Origin: DASPJQ01 sp035299065
Lineage (GTDB): Bacteria > Bacteroidota > Bacteroidia > Flavobacteriales_D > UBA2798
Direction: 5' to 3'
Length of the DNA: 11,195 bases
Assembly: GCA_035299065.1 (NCBI GenBank)
Contig: DATGXI010000173.1
Location: forward strand, 1 to 11,195
In this document: piece after piece, positions 4,999-11,195 of the stretch
Numbering within the stretch: the stretch's first letter is position 1
Layout of the letters: every line of letters begins with the position of its first letter
The notes under the pieces: generated by a model
Told to the model about the DNA's origin: nothing
What the model saw: only the letters and a program-made list of their open reading frames with translations
The model's database searches: none
Position numbers and translations under genes: made by a program

Positions 4999-5433
4999 TT
5001 ATTCGGTAACGCTGATTTTCAGTATTTTATCGCCCTGCTTAATCTTGTCCACAATCTCAACTCCCTCGGTAACTTTACCAAATACGGTGTGATTGCGATC
5101 CAAATGAGCTGTGTTCCTGCGGCTATGACAAATGAAAAACTGGCTTCCACCCGTGTCCCTGCCGGCATGTGCCATGCTTAAAACACCACGATCGTGAAAT
5201 TGGTTTTCACCCGTTAATTCACATTTAATGGTATATCCTGGTCCACCGTAACCCTGCCCGTGCGGACATCCTGCCTGTACCACAAAATCAGGTATAACGC
5301 GGTGAAAAATAAGGCCATCATAAAAGCCTTTTTTTGATAGATCCAGAAAGTTCTTTACCGTGTTTGGTGCATCTTTTTCATAAAATGTAACTTTCATGAT
5401 ACCGTGGTCGGTATGTATTTCAGCTGTTGCCAT
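4999..5433 (-). CDS. ppiB: Cyclophilin-type peptidyl-prolyl cis-trans isomerase (144 aa)
   Basis: Catalyses cis-trans isomerisation of Xaa-Pro bonds, assisting protein folding. It has no signal peptide, so it should be cytoplasmic, like PpiB. The single-domain cyclophilin core is complete. FHRVIPDFVVQAG at 43-55 includes catalytic Arg45 and the Phe50 and Gln53 positions, GGPGYTI lies at 63-69, SQFFI at 97-101 and HLDRNHTVFGKV at 110-121. His110 stands where human cyclophilin A has Trp121, a common bacterial difference linked to weak cyclosporin binding. At 144 residues it is slightly shorter than PpiB of Escherichia coli but ends normally. It is a single-gene unit: promoter-like box TACGTTTG at 5449-5456, terminator at 4956-4988. 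The gene to its right is divergent. Confidence 0.95.
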   Translation of the reverse strand: MATAEIHTDHGIMKVTFYEKDAPNTVKNFLDLSKKGFYDGLIFHRVIPDFVVQAGCPHGQGYGGPGYTIKCELTGENQFHDRGVLSMAHAGRDTGGSQFFICHSRRNTAHLDRNHTVFGKVTEGVEIVDKIKQGDKILKISVTE

Positions 5434-5448
5434 GTAAATTTATTTTTG

Positions 5449-5456
5449 CAAACGTA
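5449..5456 (-). promoter_or_regulatory. -7 box of the cyclophilin gene
   Basis: TACGTTTG on the minus strand is an exact match to TAnnTTTG and ends 15 nt before the ATG, giving a short 5' leader of about 10 nt. The only nearby TTG lies 11 nt upstream of the box, closer than the usual 19-21, so the -33 element is uncertain. Confidence 0.5.
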
Positions 5457-5610
5457 TGATTTTTGGCCAAGGTATAAAAGAGTTATACTGACGTCACACC
5501 TAAAATTGTGTGTTACTTATTTGTTATAAGATGTGAGTCAGCATAATACCGCCATTTTTTATTTAAAAAAAATAAATGGAACGGGTATTATTCGTAATTT
5601 TTATGAGTTT

Positions 5611-6780
5611 ATGTTACAGCGCTTTTATTTCATGCTGATAGTATGTGTACTGTACGCCTGTGGCGGGTCCAACCAAACTACGGCACCCGGTTCGGGAGCG
5701 CGTTACAACAATGAAATTGACCTTGAAAATGCTGAAAAATTAGGAAGGGAAATGTATCCAAAACTAATTGATGGCGACTCAGCTACCATTTATAAATTAT
5801 TTAAACCTGCATTAAAGGATGAATTTTCTGATTTTATGGCCATGCTGCGTTCACGCGTTACAGGCTGGGGTAAATTGCAAAAATGGGATTTGCTTGAAGT
5901 AAGTTCATATGTAAGCGCAAACGATGACACCATTCGGTTTGAACTTGCATTTAATGCCTTGTATGATGACAATGCCAGTTACGATGAAATAACCATTACA
6001 AAAATCGGAAACAAAAACTTTCACTTGAGCGATTATAGTTTTGACTCACGCCACATGTACAGTTGCGGGCAGGATGCCCTGGAAGAGGTAAAACCACTGT
6101 TGGAGGAATATGCCAGGTCATTTGTACTTGCCGATGAAGATAAGATATGGCAACTTGCCGGTAACGATTCGGTGTTTTTTGATTCACTTATGGTTTTGAG
6201 TAAAAATACCTTTAGCGAGGATTCGGAAATTGACAGCATTCGTTTTGAGGATGGCTACATGCGAAAATATTGCGGCCTGAATGGCGAGTCAAACGGCATA
6301 GCCGTGTATAAAGTGTACCTGGATGAAGATAAATTTGAACACATTATTTACAAACTTAAAAGTGAACCAGGAGGTGAAGTTGAAGTATACGAAGTGATTT
6401 TTGATGGCGATTTGCTGGTTGATGCACGGGAGGATGTTGATTTGGCCAAACGCATTTCAAAGGATGTTTGCAAGATTATTAAAGAAAACGATCCCGGAAA
6501 ATTTTTCTCAACGTTTCATTCGGAATTAAGTTCGCTATATACAAAAGAAACCCAACAGGATTTGAAAGAAATTGTTGCCGATTTTGCTTCACTTGGAAGT
6601 TTTGCCGATTATTATGACTGGCACACCTACAGAACCTCGAATAACGGCTTTGTATTTTTTATTATGGTAGTTGAACTTACCGATGCAGAGGGCTATTCCA
6701 ACTATCTTGAAATGACCTTTAAACCCGATGAAAATGATAAGTTCATGCTGGTGAGTTGCTACAAACTTGTGCGCGAATAG
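5611..6780 (+). CDS. Lipoprotein with three NTF2-like repeats (389 aa)
   Basis: The start is placed at ATG 5611 because it directly gives a type II signal peptide, MLQRFYFMLIVCVLYAC, with lipid Cys17. An upstream GTG at 5533 would put 26 unsuited residues before it. The mature protein seems to hold three copies of a domain of about 100-115 residues, near residues 39-140, 155-270 and 280-389. Each opens with a helix pair and a 'D-x-x-x-(I/F)-(Y/W/F)' turn (GDSATIYKLF, DEDKIWQLA, DPGKFFSTF). Each ends in long beta strands (EITITKIGNKNFHL, VEVYEVIFDG, LEMTFKPDENDKFML). That order is typical of NTF2/SnoaL-like folds such as DUF3887 or DUF4019. Function is unknown; a ligand-binding or structural envelope role is inferred. 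It is acidic and has no obvious active site. Confidence 0.8.
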   Translation: MLQRFYFMLIVCVLYACGGSNQTTAPGSGARYNNEIDLENAEKLGREMYPKLIDGDSATIYKLFKPALKDEFSDFMAMLRSRVTGWGKLQKWDLLEVSSYVSANDDTIRFELAFNALYDDNASYDEITITKIGNKNFHLSDYSFDSRHMYSCGQDALEEVKPLLEEYARSFVLADEDKIWQLAGNDSVFFDSLMVLSKNTFSEDSEIDSIRFEDGYMRKYCGLNGESNGIAVYKVYLDEDKFEHIIYKLKSEPGGEVEVYEVIFDGDLLVDAREDVDLAKRISKDVCKIIKENDPGKFFSTFHSELSSLYTKETQQDLKEIVADFASLGSFADYYDWHTYRTSNNGFVFFIMVVELTDAEGYSNYLEMTFKPDENDKFMLVSCYKLVRE

Positions 6781-6809
6781 CATTCGTTTCCACGTAAAAA
6801 TAATTTGTT

Positions 6810-6833
6810 AAAACTACATTCTATAGTTTTTTT
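6810..6833 (+). terminator. Weak AT-rich terminator behind the NTF2-repeat lipoprotein
   Basis: AAAACTA (6810-6816) pairs with TAGTTTT (6824-6830) and a T run continues to 6833. The stem has a single G-C pair, so it would be weak. Its place, 30 nt after the stop codon and just before the next promoter box, supports it. Confidence 0.35.
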
Positions 6834-6859
6834 GAAAAAAATGAGCCTGTGGCAGTTCT

Positions 6860-6867
6860 TATATTTG
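6860..6867 (+). promoter_or_regulatory. -7 box immediately before the exonuclease start, near-leaderless transcript
   Basis: TATATTTG is an exact TAnnTTTG match and ends only 4 nt before the ATG at 6872. A TTTG lies at 6831-6834, 25 nt upstream of the box, somewhat too far for -33. If the box is used, transcription starts at or within a few bases of the start codon. Confidence 0.45.
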
Positions 6868-6871
6868 TACC

Positions 6872-8236
6872 ATGTTTGCCATTGTTGACATAGAAACCAC
6901 CGGGGGTAAGGCCGAGACCAGCAAAATAACCGAAATTTGCATACTGGTGCACGATGGGCTTACGGTAGTTGACAAATTCAGTACACTCATCAATCCTGAA
7001 TGCCGTATTCCGCAGTTCATTACCAACCTTACCGGTATTACCAACAGTATGGTTGAAAATGCACCAAAGTTTTACGAAGTGGCAAAACAAATACTGGAAT
7101 TTACACGTGACAAGGTTTTTGTCGCGCACAATGTAGGGTTTGACTACGGTTTTATTCAGGCCGAATTTGCTTCGCTGGGTTACCAGTTTAAACGTGAAAA
7201 ATTATGTACCGTTCGTTTAAGTCGCAAACTATTGCCAAAACGCATTTCATACAGCCTTGGTAATTTATGTGAATCGCTGGGAATTGAAAACGATGCGCGC
7301 CACCGGGCTGAAGGCGATGCCGTTGCTACCGCTAAATTATTTGATATTTTACTACAGTTAAAAAGCCAGAACCCGCAATACAAAAACAAAGGCATTGATG
7401 AAATAAACACCACGCGCATTGATAAAATAAAAAAATACATACTTGATAAGATTCCTGAAGAATGTGGGGTGTATTATTTTTTAAACCGCGAACAGGAAAT
7501 TATTTATATAGGTAAAAGCACCAATATGTATAACCGTGCAGTAAGCCATTTCAATACCAAAGAAAGCAAGGGCAAAAAAATGCTGAATGATTTGTACAAT
7601 GTTGACTTTGTAAAAACCGGAAGCGAACTGATAGCCTTGTTACTGGAAGCCGAAGAAATTAAAAAACACAAGCCGAAATACAACCGCCAGCGTAAGGCCA
7701 GCGTATTTAGCCATTGCATTGATTGGTTTGAGGATGAAAACCGCATCATTAATTTTCACATTGTACCTTACGAAGAGTCTAAAAATCCGTTGCAGGCCTA
7801 TGTGCATTATGCAAGTGCACGTGAAAAACTGGAAAGCTGGATGGATGAGCATGCGTTATGCCTGGCGCATTGCGGGCTTACACCAAAAGGAAGTTCATGT
7901 TTCAATCACCAGTTAAAAAAATGCCGGGGAATTTGCAGCGAAAATGAATCTGTAAACGATTACAATAAACGGGCTGCAGAAGTAGTGAAATCATTTAAAA
8001 TGGGATCGGGCAATTTTATGCTGCTTGATAAAGGAAGAATGGCCGGTGAAAAATCGCTTATTCTGGTTGAAAACGGAAAATATGCCGGCTATGGTTTTGC
8101 CGATGAAAGCTTGCAGGTAAGTGATCCCGAAGAATTAAAATCAATTATAACCCGGGCAAATTATTATCCCGATACCGATGATTTATTGCGGGGGTGGATA
8201 AGGCAGAACAAGGGGGTACAACGAATAAAAATTTGA
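6872..8236 (+). CDS. DEDDh 3'-5' exonuclease fused to a UvrC-like GIY-YIG nuclease (454 aa)
   Basis: Residues 1-165 are a DnaQ-type exonuclease: VDIETTG with Asp6 and Glu8, HNVGFD with Asp91, and HRAEGDA with His144 and Asp149, the complete DEDDh set. Residues 195-272 are a GIY-YIG domain as in UvrC/Cho: GVYYF 199-203, YIGKS 212-216, Arg222, His226, and Glu259 in LLLEAEEIKKHKPKYN. The remaining ~180 residues include a Cys-rich stretch (HCGLTPKGSSCF...KKCRGIC) found after the GIY-YIG domain in this fused family. Both nuclease centres look intact. Annotations often call it the DNA polymerase III epsilon subunit, but the fusion suggests a DNA repair nuclease that incises and trims; that role is inferred. 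The start MFAIVDIETTG is the family's normal N-terminus, so the near-leaderless promoter is credible. Confidence 0.93.
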   Translation: MFAIVDIETTGGKAETSKITEICILVHDGLTVVDKFSTLINPECRIPQFITNLTGITNSMVENAPKFYEVAKQILEFTRDKVFVAHNVGFDYGFIQAEFASLGYQFKREKLCTVRLSRKLLPKRISYSLGNLCESLGIENDARHRAEGDAVATAKLFDILLQLKSQNPQYKNKGIDEINTTRIDKIKKYILDKIPEECGVYYFLNREQEIIYIGKSTNMYNRAVSHFNTKESKGKKMLNDLYNVDFVKTGSELIALLLEAEEIKKHKPKYNRQRKASVFSHCIDWFEDENRIINFHIVPYEESKNPLQAYVHYASAREKLESWMDEHALCLAHCGLTPKGSSCFNHQLKKCRGICSENESVNDYNKRAAEVVKSFKMGSGNFMLLDKGRMAGEKSLILVENGKYAGYGFADESLQVSDPEELKSIITRANYYPDTDDLLRGWIRQNKGVQRIKI

Positions 8237-8286
8237 ACTGGCTGGTTTTTAAGGACCAACAACCAGCAAAAAAATAAGCAAAAAGC

Positions 8287-8317
8287 TTGAAAGTATCAAA
8301 ATAATTCACTAGGTTTA
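8287..8317 (+). promoter_or_regulatory. Promoter of the T9SS propeller gene
   Basis: TTG at 8287-8289 is followed after 20 nt by TAGGTTTA at 8310-8317. The spacing is right for the Bacteroidota -33/-7 pair and five of the six fixed -7 positions match. The start codon lies 15 nt after the -7 box. Confidence 0.5.
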
Positions 8318-8332
8318 CTTCAACCAAAACAT

Positions 8333-9955
8333 ATGCCTATGAAACCAATTGCTGTTATCACAATCTTTTTTTTCGTGTTTGCAGGAAAAACCCAGGCCCA
8401 GTTAATGGCCAAAACGTTTCCGCACACAAGTAGTCAAACGGTAAGTGCGCATGCGCCAGTTTCTGATGGTGGCCACCTGGTATTGCTTACAGGTGATGGC
8501 AATGTATTGCTGCGAACCGATTCGGATTTTAACACCCTATGGGCTAAAAAACTGGGTAGCGATTTTGTTGGTTTAACATGGGCAAGTGCGTTAACCGAAT
8601 TGACCGATCATGGTTTTTTACTGTTTTATCATGGTGGCGTGATTGCTAAATTTGATGAGAATGGAAATCCGCTTTGGCGTAATTCTTATTTACCAGGTGC
8701 TGGCGGCTATGCGGCCCCACAATGTATTGAAAAACCAGATGGGAAATTTATTGCGTTTCTTTCTTATTATGATTCATTTCAGGTTATCCAATTTTCATCA
8801 GATGGAAATTTTGAATGGAGCAGGACTATAGGTTCACCCGAAACTGATCCAATGATGGGTGGTAAAAACCCTGGTTTTGATGTGCTCCCTCTTGCTGATG
8901 GAAGTATAGTGTGTTCTGGTAAGGCTGAAAGTGATAATTGTTTTGTGCGTATTGATGCAAATGGGAATATGCTCTGGAGTGTATCGCATAATATAGCATC
9001 GTCATACAATCATCCCAAAACAATAACGGTGCGCGATGATGGAAATATTTTAGTAGCCGGTTCAAGGCCCCTGGCTGCTTCGCAGGGATTTTATATGACC
9101 TTGTCAGTGGTTGATGGAAGTATTCTTTGGCAAAAAACCGTGTCGGAATTTGTATTTACAGATGCGGTGGCTATTGGGGGCGATCAATACATGTTATTGG
9201 CAAAGGATTCGGATGGAGATATATTTGACTATGATCAGCCAGACCTTATTTTAACTTTAATAAATGGCTCGGGTGAAGTTGTGAAATCAAAACGCCTGGC
9301 AGGTATTACCTGTTATGCCAATGCACCTGTTTTCACTAAACTTGGATCACAACGCTTTGTAAATACATCTACCAATCCCGGAACATCTGAAGGCGGTTTC
9401 AGCTTACTTGAATTAAATTCAGTTATGGACTTTCCATGCAGGGCAACAGATCAGTATATAGCGAAAGAGGCCTATACAATTCCGCCTACTACAGGAACAG
9501 CCATGTTGATTGGTGATTTGTCAACCACTGAAATAGGACCTGGTCCGCTTTCATTTTCAGTAACTGATGTTTCACTTTCGGTTGATGTAAAGGATTTTTG
9601 TTACATTTTCCCCCCAAGTGTTGAAATTGAACCTGGAAACCCATTTCCAACTACAGGTTCAGGAACCCTGAATGAGGGTGAAATGGGTACAAGTGTTACT
9701 GAAAATATGGCTCAGCCAAAAATGCTCACATACCCTAATCCGGCAATGCAAGGCCAGCCAATAACTGTTTCATTTGACAGGGTCATCAACGGTCATATTT
9801 CACTTACCGATTTGTCTGGTAAAACAATACTCCAGGCGCCTTTTAGCGGGAATGCATACAGCTTTAGCACAGGTAATTTGGCGCAAGGCATGTACCTTTT
9901 ATATTGCAAATCAGCTGATGGAATTTCCCAAACGGTTAAAATTAACGTTGAATAA
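8333..9955 (+). CDS. Secreted beta-propeller-like protein with a T9SS type A sorting domain (540 aa)
   Basis: The Sec signal peptide MPMKPIAVITIFFFVFAGKTQAQ gives cleavage after AQA or QAQ. At least five repeats follow. Each has 'DG-x-(I/L)-hydrophobic strand' and then a strand ending in 'D-x-x-G-N-x-L-W' or similar: DGGHLVLL...FNTLWAKKL, HGFLLF...NGNPLWR, DGKFIAF...DGNFEWSR, DGSIVCS...NGNMLWSV, DGNILVA...DGSILWQK. This is the pattern of PQQ- or delta-60-like propeller blades. After a Gly/Thr/Pro-rich linker (about 430-463), residues 464-540 form the T9SS type A sorting domain: YPNPA, ISLTDLSGK, LAQGMYLLYCKS and the strand TVKINVE. The protein should cross the outer membrane by T9SS and be released or anchored on the surface. 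Ligand or substrate unknown. It has its own promoter (8287-8317). Confidence 0.9.
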   Translation: MPMKPIAVITIFFFVFAGKTQAQLMAKTFPHTSSQTVSAHAPVSDGGHLVLLTGDGNVLLRTDSDFNTLWAKKLGSDFVGLTWASALTELTDHGFLLFYHGGVIAKFDENGNPLWRNSYLPGAGGYAAPQCIEKPDGKFIAFLSYYDSFQVIQFSSDGNFEWSRTIGSPETDPMMGGKNPGFDVLPLADGSIVCSGKAESDNCFVRIDANGNMLWSVSHNIASSYNHPKTITVRDDGNILVAGSRPLAASQGFYMTLSVVDGSILWQKTVSEFVFTDAVAIGGDQYMLLAKDSDGDIFDYDQPDLILTLINGSGEVVKSKRLAGITCYANAPVFTKLGSQRFVNTSTNPGTSEGGFSLLELNSVMDFPCRATDQYIAKEAYTIPPTTGTAMLIGDLSTTEIGPGPLSFSVTDVSLSVDVKDFCYIFPPSVEIEPGNPFPTTGSGTLNEGEMGTSVTENMAQPKMLTYPNPAMQGQPITVSFDRVINGHISLTDLSGKTILQAPFSGNAYSFSTGNLAQGMYLLYCKSADGISQTVKINVE

Positions 9956-10079
9956 TTAGCCGGTCCCGAATGTGAGCTTGAAAAAAAAGTGTTTGTATGC
10001 GTGTCAGTCAATTAATTATTTCATAAGAACAATTAACTTTACCGTTGTAAGCTAATTCTCACTTTCTAAAAAAGCGCAC

Positions 10080-10502
10080 TTGAACGGTACCAGTATTCGC
10101 GTAAAACAGGCAACGGTTTCAACCCTTGCGAACGGGTTTATACGCATTTTAATTGATGAAGAAGCGGAAATAACCAGCAATGATATCCTGGAAATAAATG
10201 CCGCTAAAAGCAAACTGGCAGGCAATCAGCCACACATTGTTTTGTTCATCGCTCCAAAAAACGGAAGCATTACCAGCGAAGCACGGGCCACTTCTGCCTC
10301 AAAAGAAGTAAACCGCAATGCTATTGCCAAGGCCATTGTTACAAAGTCATTGCCGCAACGGCTCATCGGAAACCTGTTTATTAAATTCAATAAACCGCCA
10401 GCACCAACAAAACTTTTTTCCATTGAAAAAGATGCGATAGAATGGCTGAAAATGATGAAGACCGGTAGTGAATCCAAAATATACCAGGAGTCACAGATTT
10501 AG
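10080..10502 (+). CDS. STAS/SpoIIAA-like small protein (140 aa)
   Basis: The frame is open from 10056 but has no ATG near its beginning; TTG at 10080 is the best start, just before the conserved-looking strand TSIRVKQATVSTLANGFIRI. The pattern is two N-terminal strands, helix EEAEITSNDILEINAAKSKLAG, strand HIVLFIA, helix SITSEARATSASKEVNRNAIAKAIVT, then LPQRLIGNLFIKFNKPPAPTKLFSIEKDAIEWLK. The alternation and the end signature (FIKFNKP...KLF....AIEWLK) are those of a Bacteroidota family with a STAS/SpoIIAA-like fold, which I believe is DUF7793. No phospho-Ser site typical of SpoIIAA is obvious, so partner-switching is not implied. Cytoplasmic; function unknown. It converges with the DUF4249 gene. 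Confidence 0.75.
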   Translation: MNGTSIRVKQATVSTLANGFIRILIDEEAEITSNDILEINAAKSKLAGNQPHIVLFIAPKNGSITSEARATSASKEVNRNAIAKAIVTKSLPQRLIGNLFIKFNKPPAPTKLFSIEKDAIEWLKMMKTGSESKIYQESQI

Positions 10503-10503
10503 A

Positions 10504-10526
10504 AAAAAATTCCGTGACAATTTTTT
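10504..10526. terminator. Weak AT-only hairpin between convergent genes
   Basis: AAAAAATT (10504-10511) and AATTTTTT (10519-10526) form an 8-bp A/T stem with loop CCGTGAC in the 45-bp gap between two convergent genes. T runs exist on both strands, so it could serve both directions, but a stem without G-C pairs is weak. Confidence 0.35.
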
Positions 10527-10547
10527 GATTTTTCAATGGCTTTAACC

Positions 10548-11195
10548 TTAATAGTGTTTTTTTACCGTTACTTTCAGGTAACCTGCAAAAATTCCATAAC
10601 CATTTGTCATGTTCGTGTAAATCAAACTTGGTTCTGCAAACGGATCTCCACCGGTATAATTGCTTATGCTCTGGTGAAACTTAAAGTAATCGTAGCCCGA
10701 AACAATTAAATCAAAATAAAAACCGTAATGGTAGCCGTAGGGCTCTTCATAAATATCGGTAAATGCATCAACCTGGTCTGAAATTACTCCGCCATTTGCG
10801 GTGCTCTCATCGTAAAATGTGTCAAAAGAATTTCCAATAAGTGTGTCATTTGTTCCTGACATGGTGTCTACATGATAAAAGCTTTCTGCTAAACGGTAAT
10901 AGTAATTGTTGAAATAGTTCACATTCACATCGTATTTGTACATGCGTGGCGTTCCAATGGAAGAAGAGGGTGGTGTAGTGCTGACCTCATTCACCTGCAG
11001 GTTAAAACTATTTGTAGCAGGAACCGTTGTACTTGCCGAAACAGCCGTGAAACCAGGAGCGCTTGCATTTAATACATAGGTTTGGCCGGGATTAACGCCC
11101 AGTGTTGCATTTAAAATATAATACACTCCGTAAGAAGCTTCATATGTAAGTGTATGGGTGACGCCAAGTGTGGTAATGGTTACCACGGCATCATC
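10548..11195 (-). CDS. DUF4249 family lipoprotein (partial, N-terminus outside window)
   Basis: The minus frame is open from the window edge to the TAA at 10550-10548 (215 residues). An internal GTG at 11186 is not the start, because the frame continues upstream with DDA and the signal peptide is missing. The fragment begins in an Ig-like beta domain (AVVTITTLGVTHTLTYEASYGVYY, then YVLNASAPGFTAVSASTTVPA). It ends with DPFAEPSLIYTNMTNGYGIFAGY, the hallmark 'DPFAEP...N..NG.GIF.GY' of DUF4249. These are outer-membrane lipoproteins of Bacteroidota, usually encoded next to a TonB-dependent receptor, so such a receptor is expected just outside the window. About half the usual length is present. Confidence 0.88.
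   Translation of the reverse strand, partial: DDAVVTITTLGVTHTLTYEASYGVYYILNATLGVNPGQTYVLNASAPGFTAVSASTTVPATNSFNLQVNEVSTTPPSSSIGTPRMYKYDVNVNYFNNYYYRLAESFYHVDTMSGTNDTLIGNSFDTFYDESTANGGVISDQVDAFTDIYEEPYGYHYGFYFDLIVSGYDYFKFHQSISNYTGGDPFAEPSLIYTNMTNGYGIFAGYLKVTVKKHY

Noticed and set aside
5533..5610. GTG start at 5533 for the NTF2-repeat lipoprotein
   Set aside because: It would bury the signal peptide 26 residues inside the protein; ATG 5611 gives a clean lipoprotein N-terminus.
8239..8273. Hairpin GCTGGTT/AACCAGC behind the exonuclease gene
   Set aside because: On neither strand is the stem followed by a T run (A tract on plus), so it is not called a Rho-independent terminator.
1..11195. CRISPR array
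   Set aside because: No regularly spaced repeats of 20-40 bp; the only short repeats are the palindromic motifs and the 23-bp tRNA copy.

Overview
The window looks like chromosomal DNA of a member of the Bacteroidota (Bacteroidetes). The support is: an AT-rich sequence; several short signal peptides ending in a lipobox Cys (1046, 1589, 2766, 5611); a protein with a type IX secretion (T9SS) C-terminal sorting domain (8333); a DUF4249-type lipoprotein at the right edge; near absence of Shine-Dalgarno (SD) sites; and several -7 boxes close to the Bacteroidota consensus TAnnTTTG. I cannot place it below phylum.

Layout. 1-144 (minus) is the N-terminus of a lysine/alanine-rich histone H1-like protein. 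145-974 is a long gene-poor stretch. It holds a terminator, a 23-bp copy of the 3' end of a tRNA-Asp gene, a cluster of CGTATTTCTACG motifs and a possibly structured RNA leader. 975-3269 (plus) is a likely operon: a 24-codon leader ORF overlapping ATGA into a small lipoprotein, a DUF4221-like propeller lipoprotein, and a thioredoxin-like lipoprotein. 3270-3742 is non-coding and carries a perfect 16-bp inverted repeat made of the same CGTATTTCTACG motif. 3743-4701 (plus) is a tight cassette of three small basic proteins of unknown function, of 54, 211 and 51 residues. 4836-4912 (minus) is an intact tRNA-Asp(GTC).

Right of the tRNA the genes look ordinary for the phylum: a cyclophilin (minus), a lipoprotein with three NTF2-like repeats, a DEDDh exonuclease/GIY-YIG nuclease fusion, a T9SS-exported propeller protein, a small STAS-like protein, and the C-terminal part of a DUF4249 lipoprotein (minus).

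The most interesting reading is that 275-4855 is an integrated island. A 23-bp direct repeat of the tRNA-Asp 3' end (T-loop edge through CCA) bounds about 4.56 kb. The outer copy still sits before its own minus-strand terminator, as expected if the original tRNA terminator was displaced when an element inserted and rebuilt the tRNA. No integrase is visible, so this would be a non-autonomous element, a satellite or a decayed remnant. Its cargo is the lipoprotein operon, with its unusual RNA leader and flanking palindromes, and the three-gene cassette. The cassette is the best candidate here for an undescribed system. Functions for both cargo units are inference; I recognise no characterised system in them.
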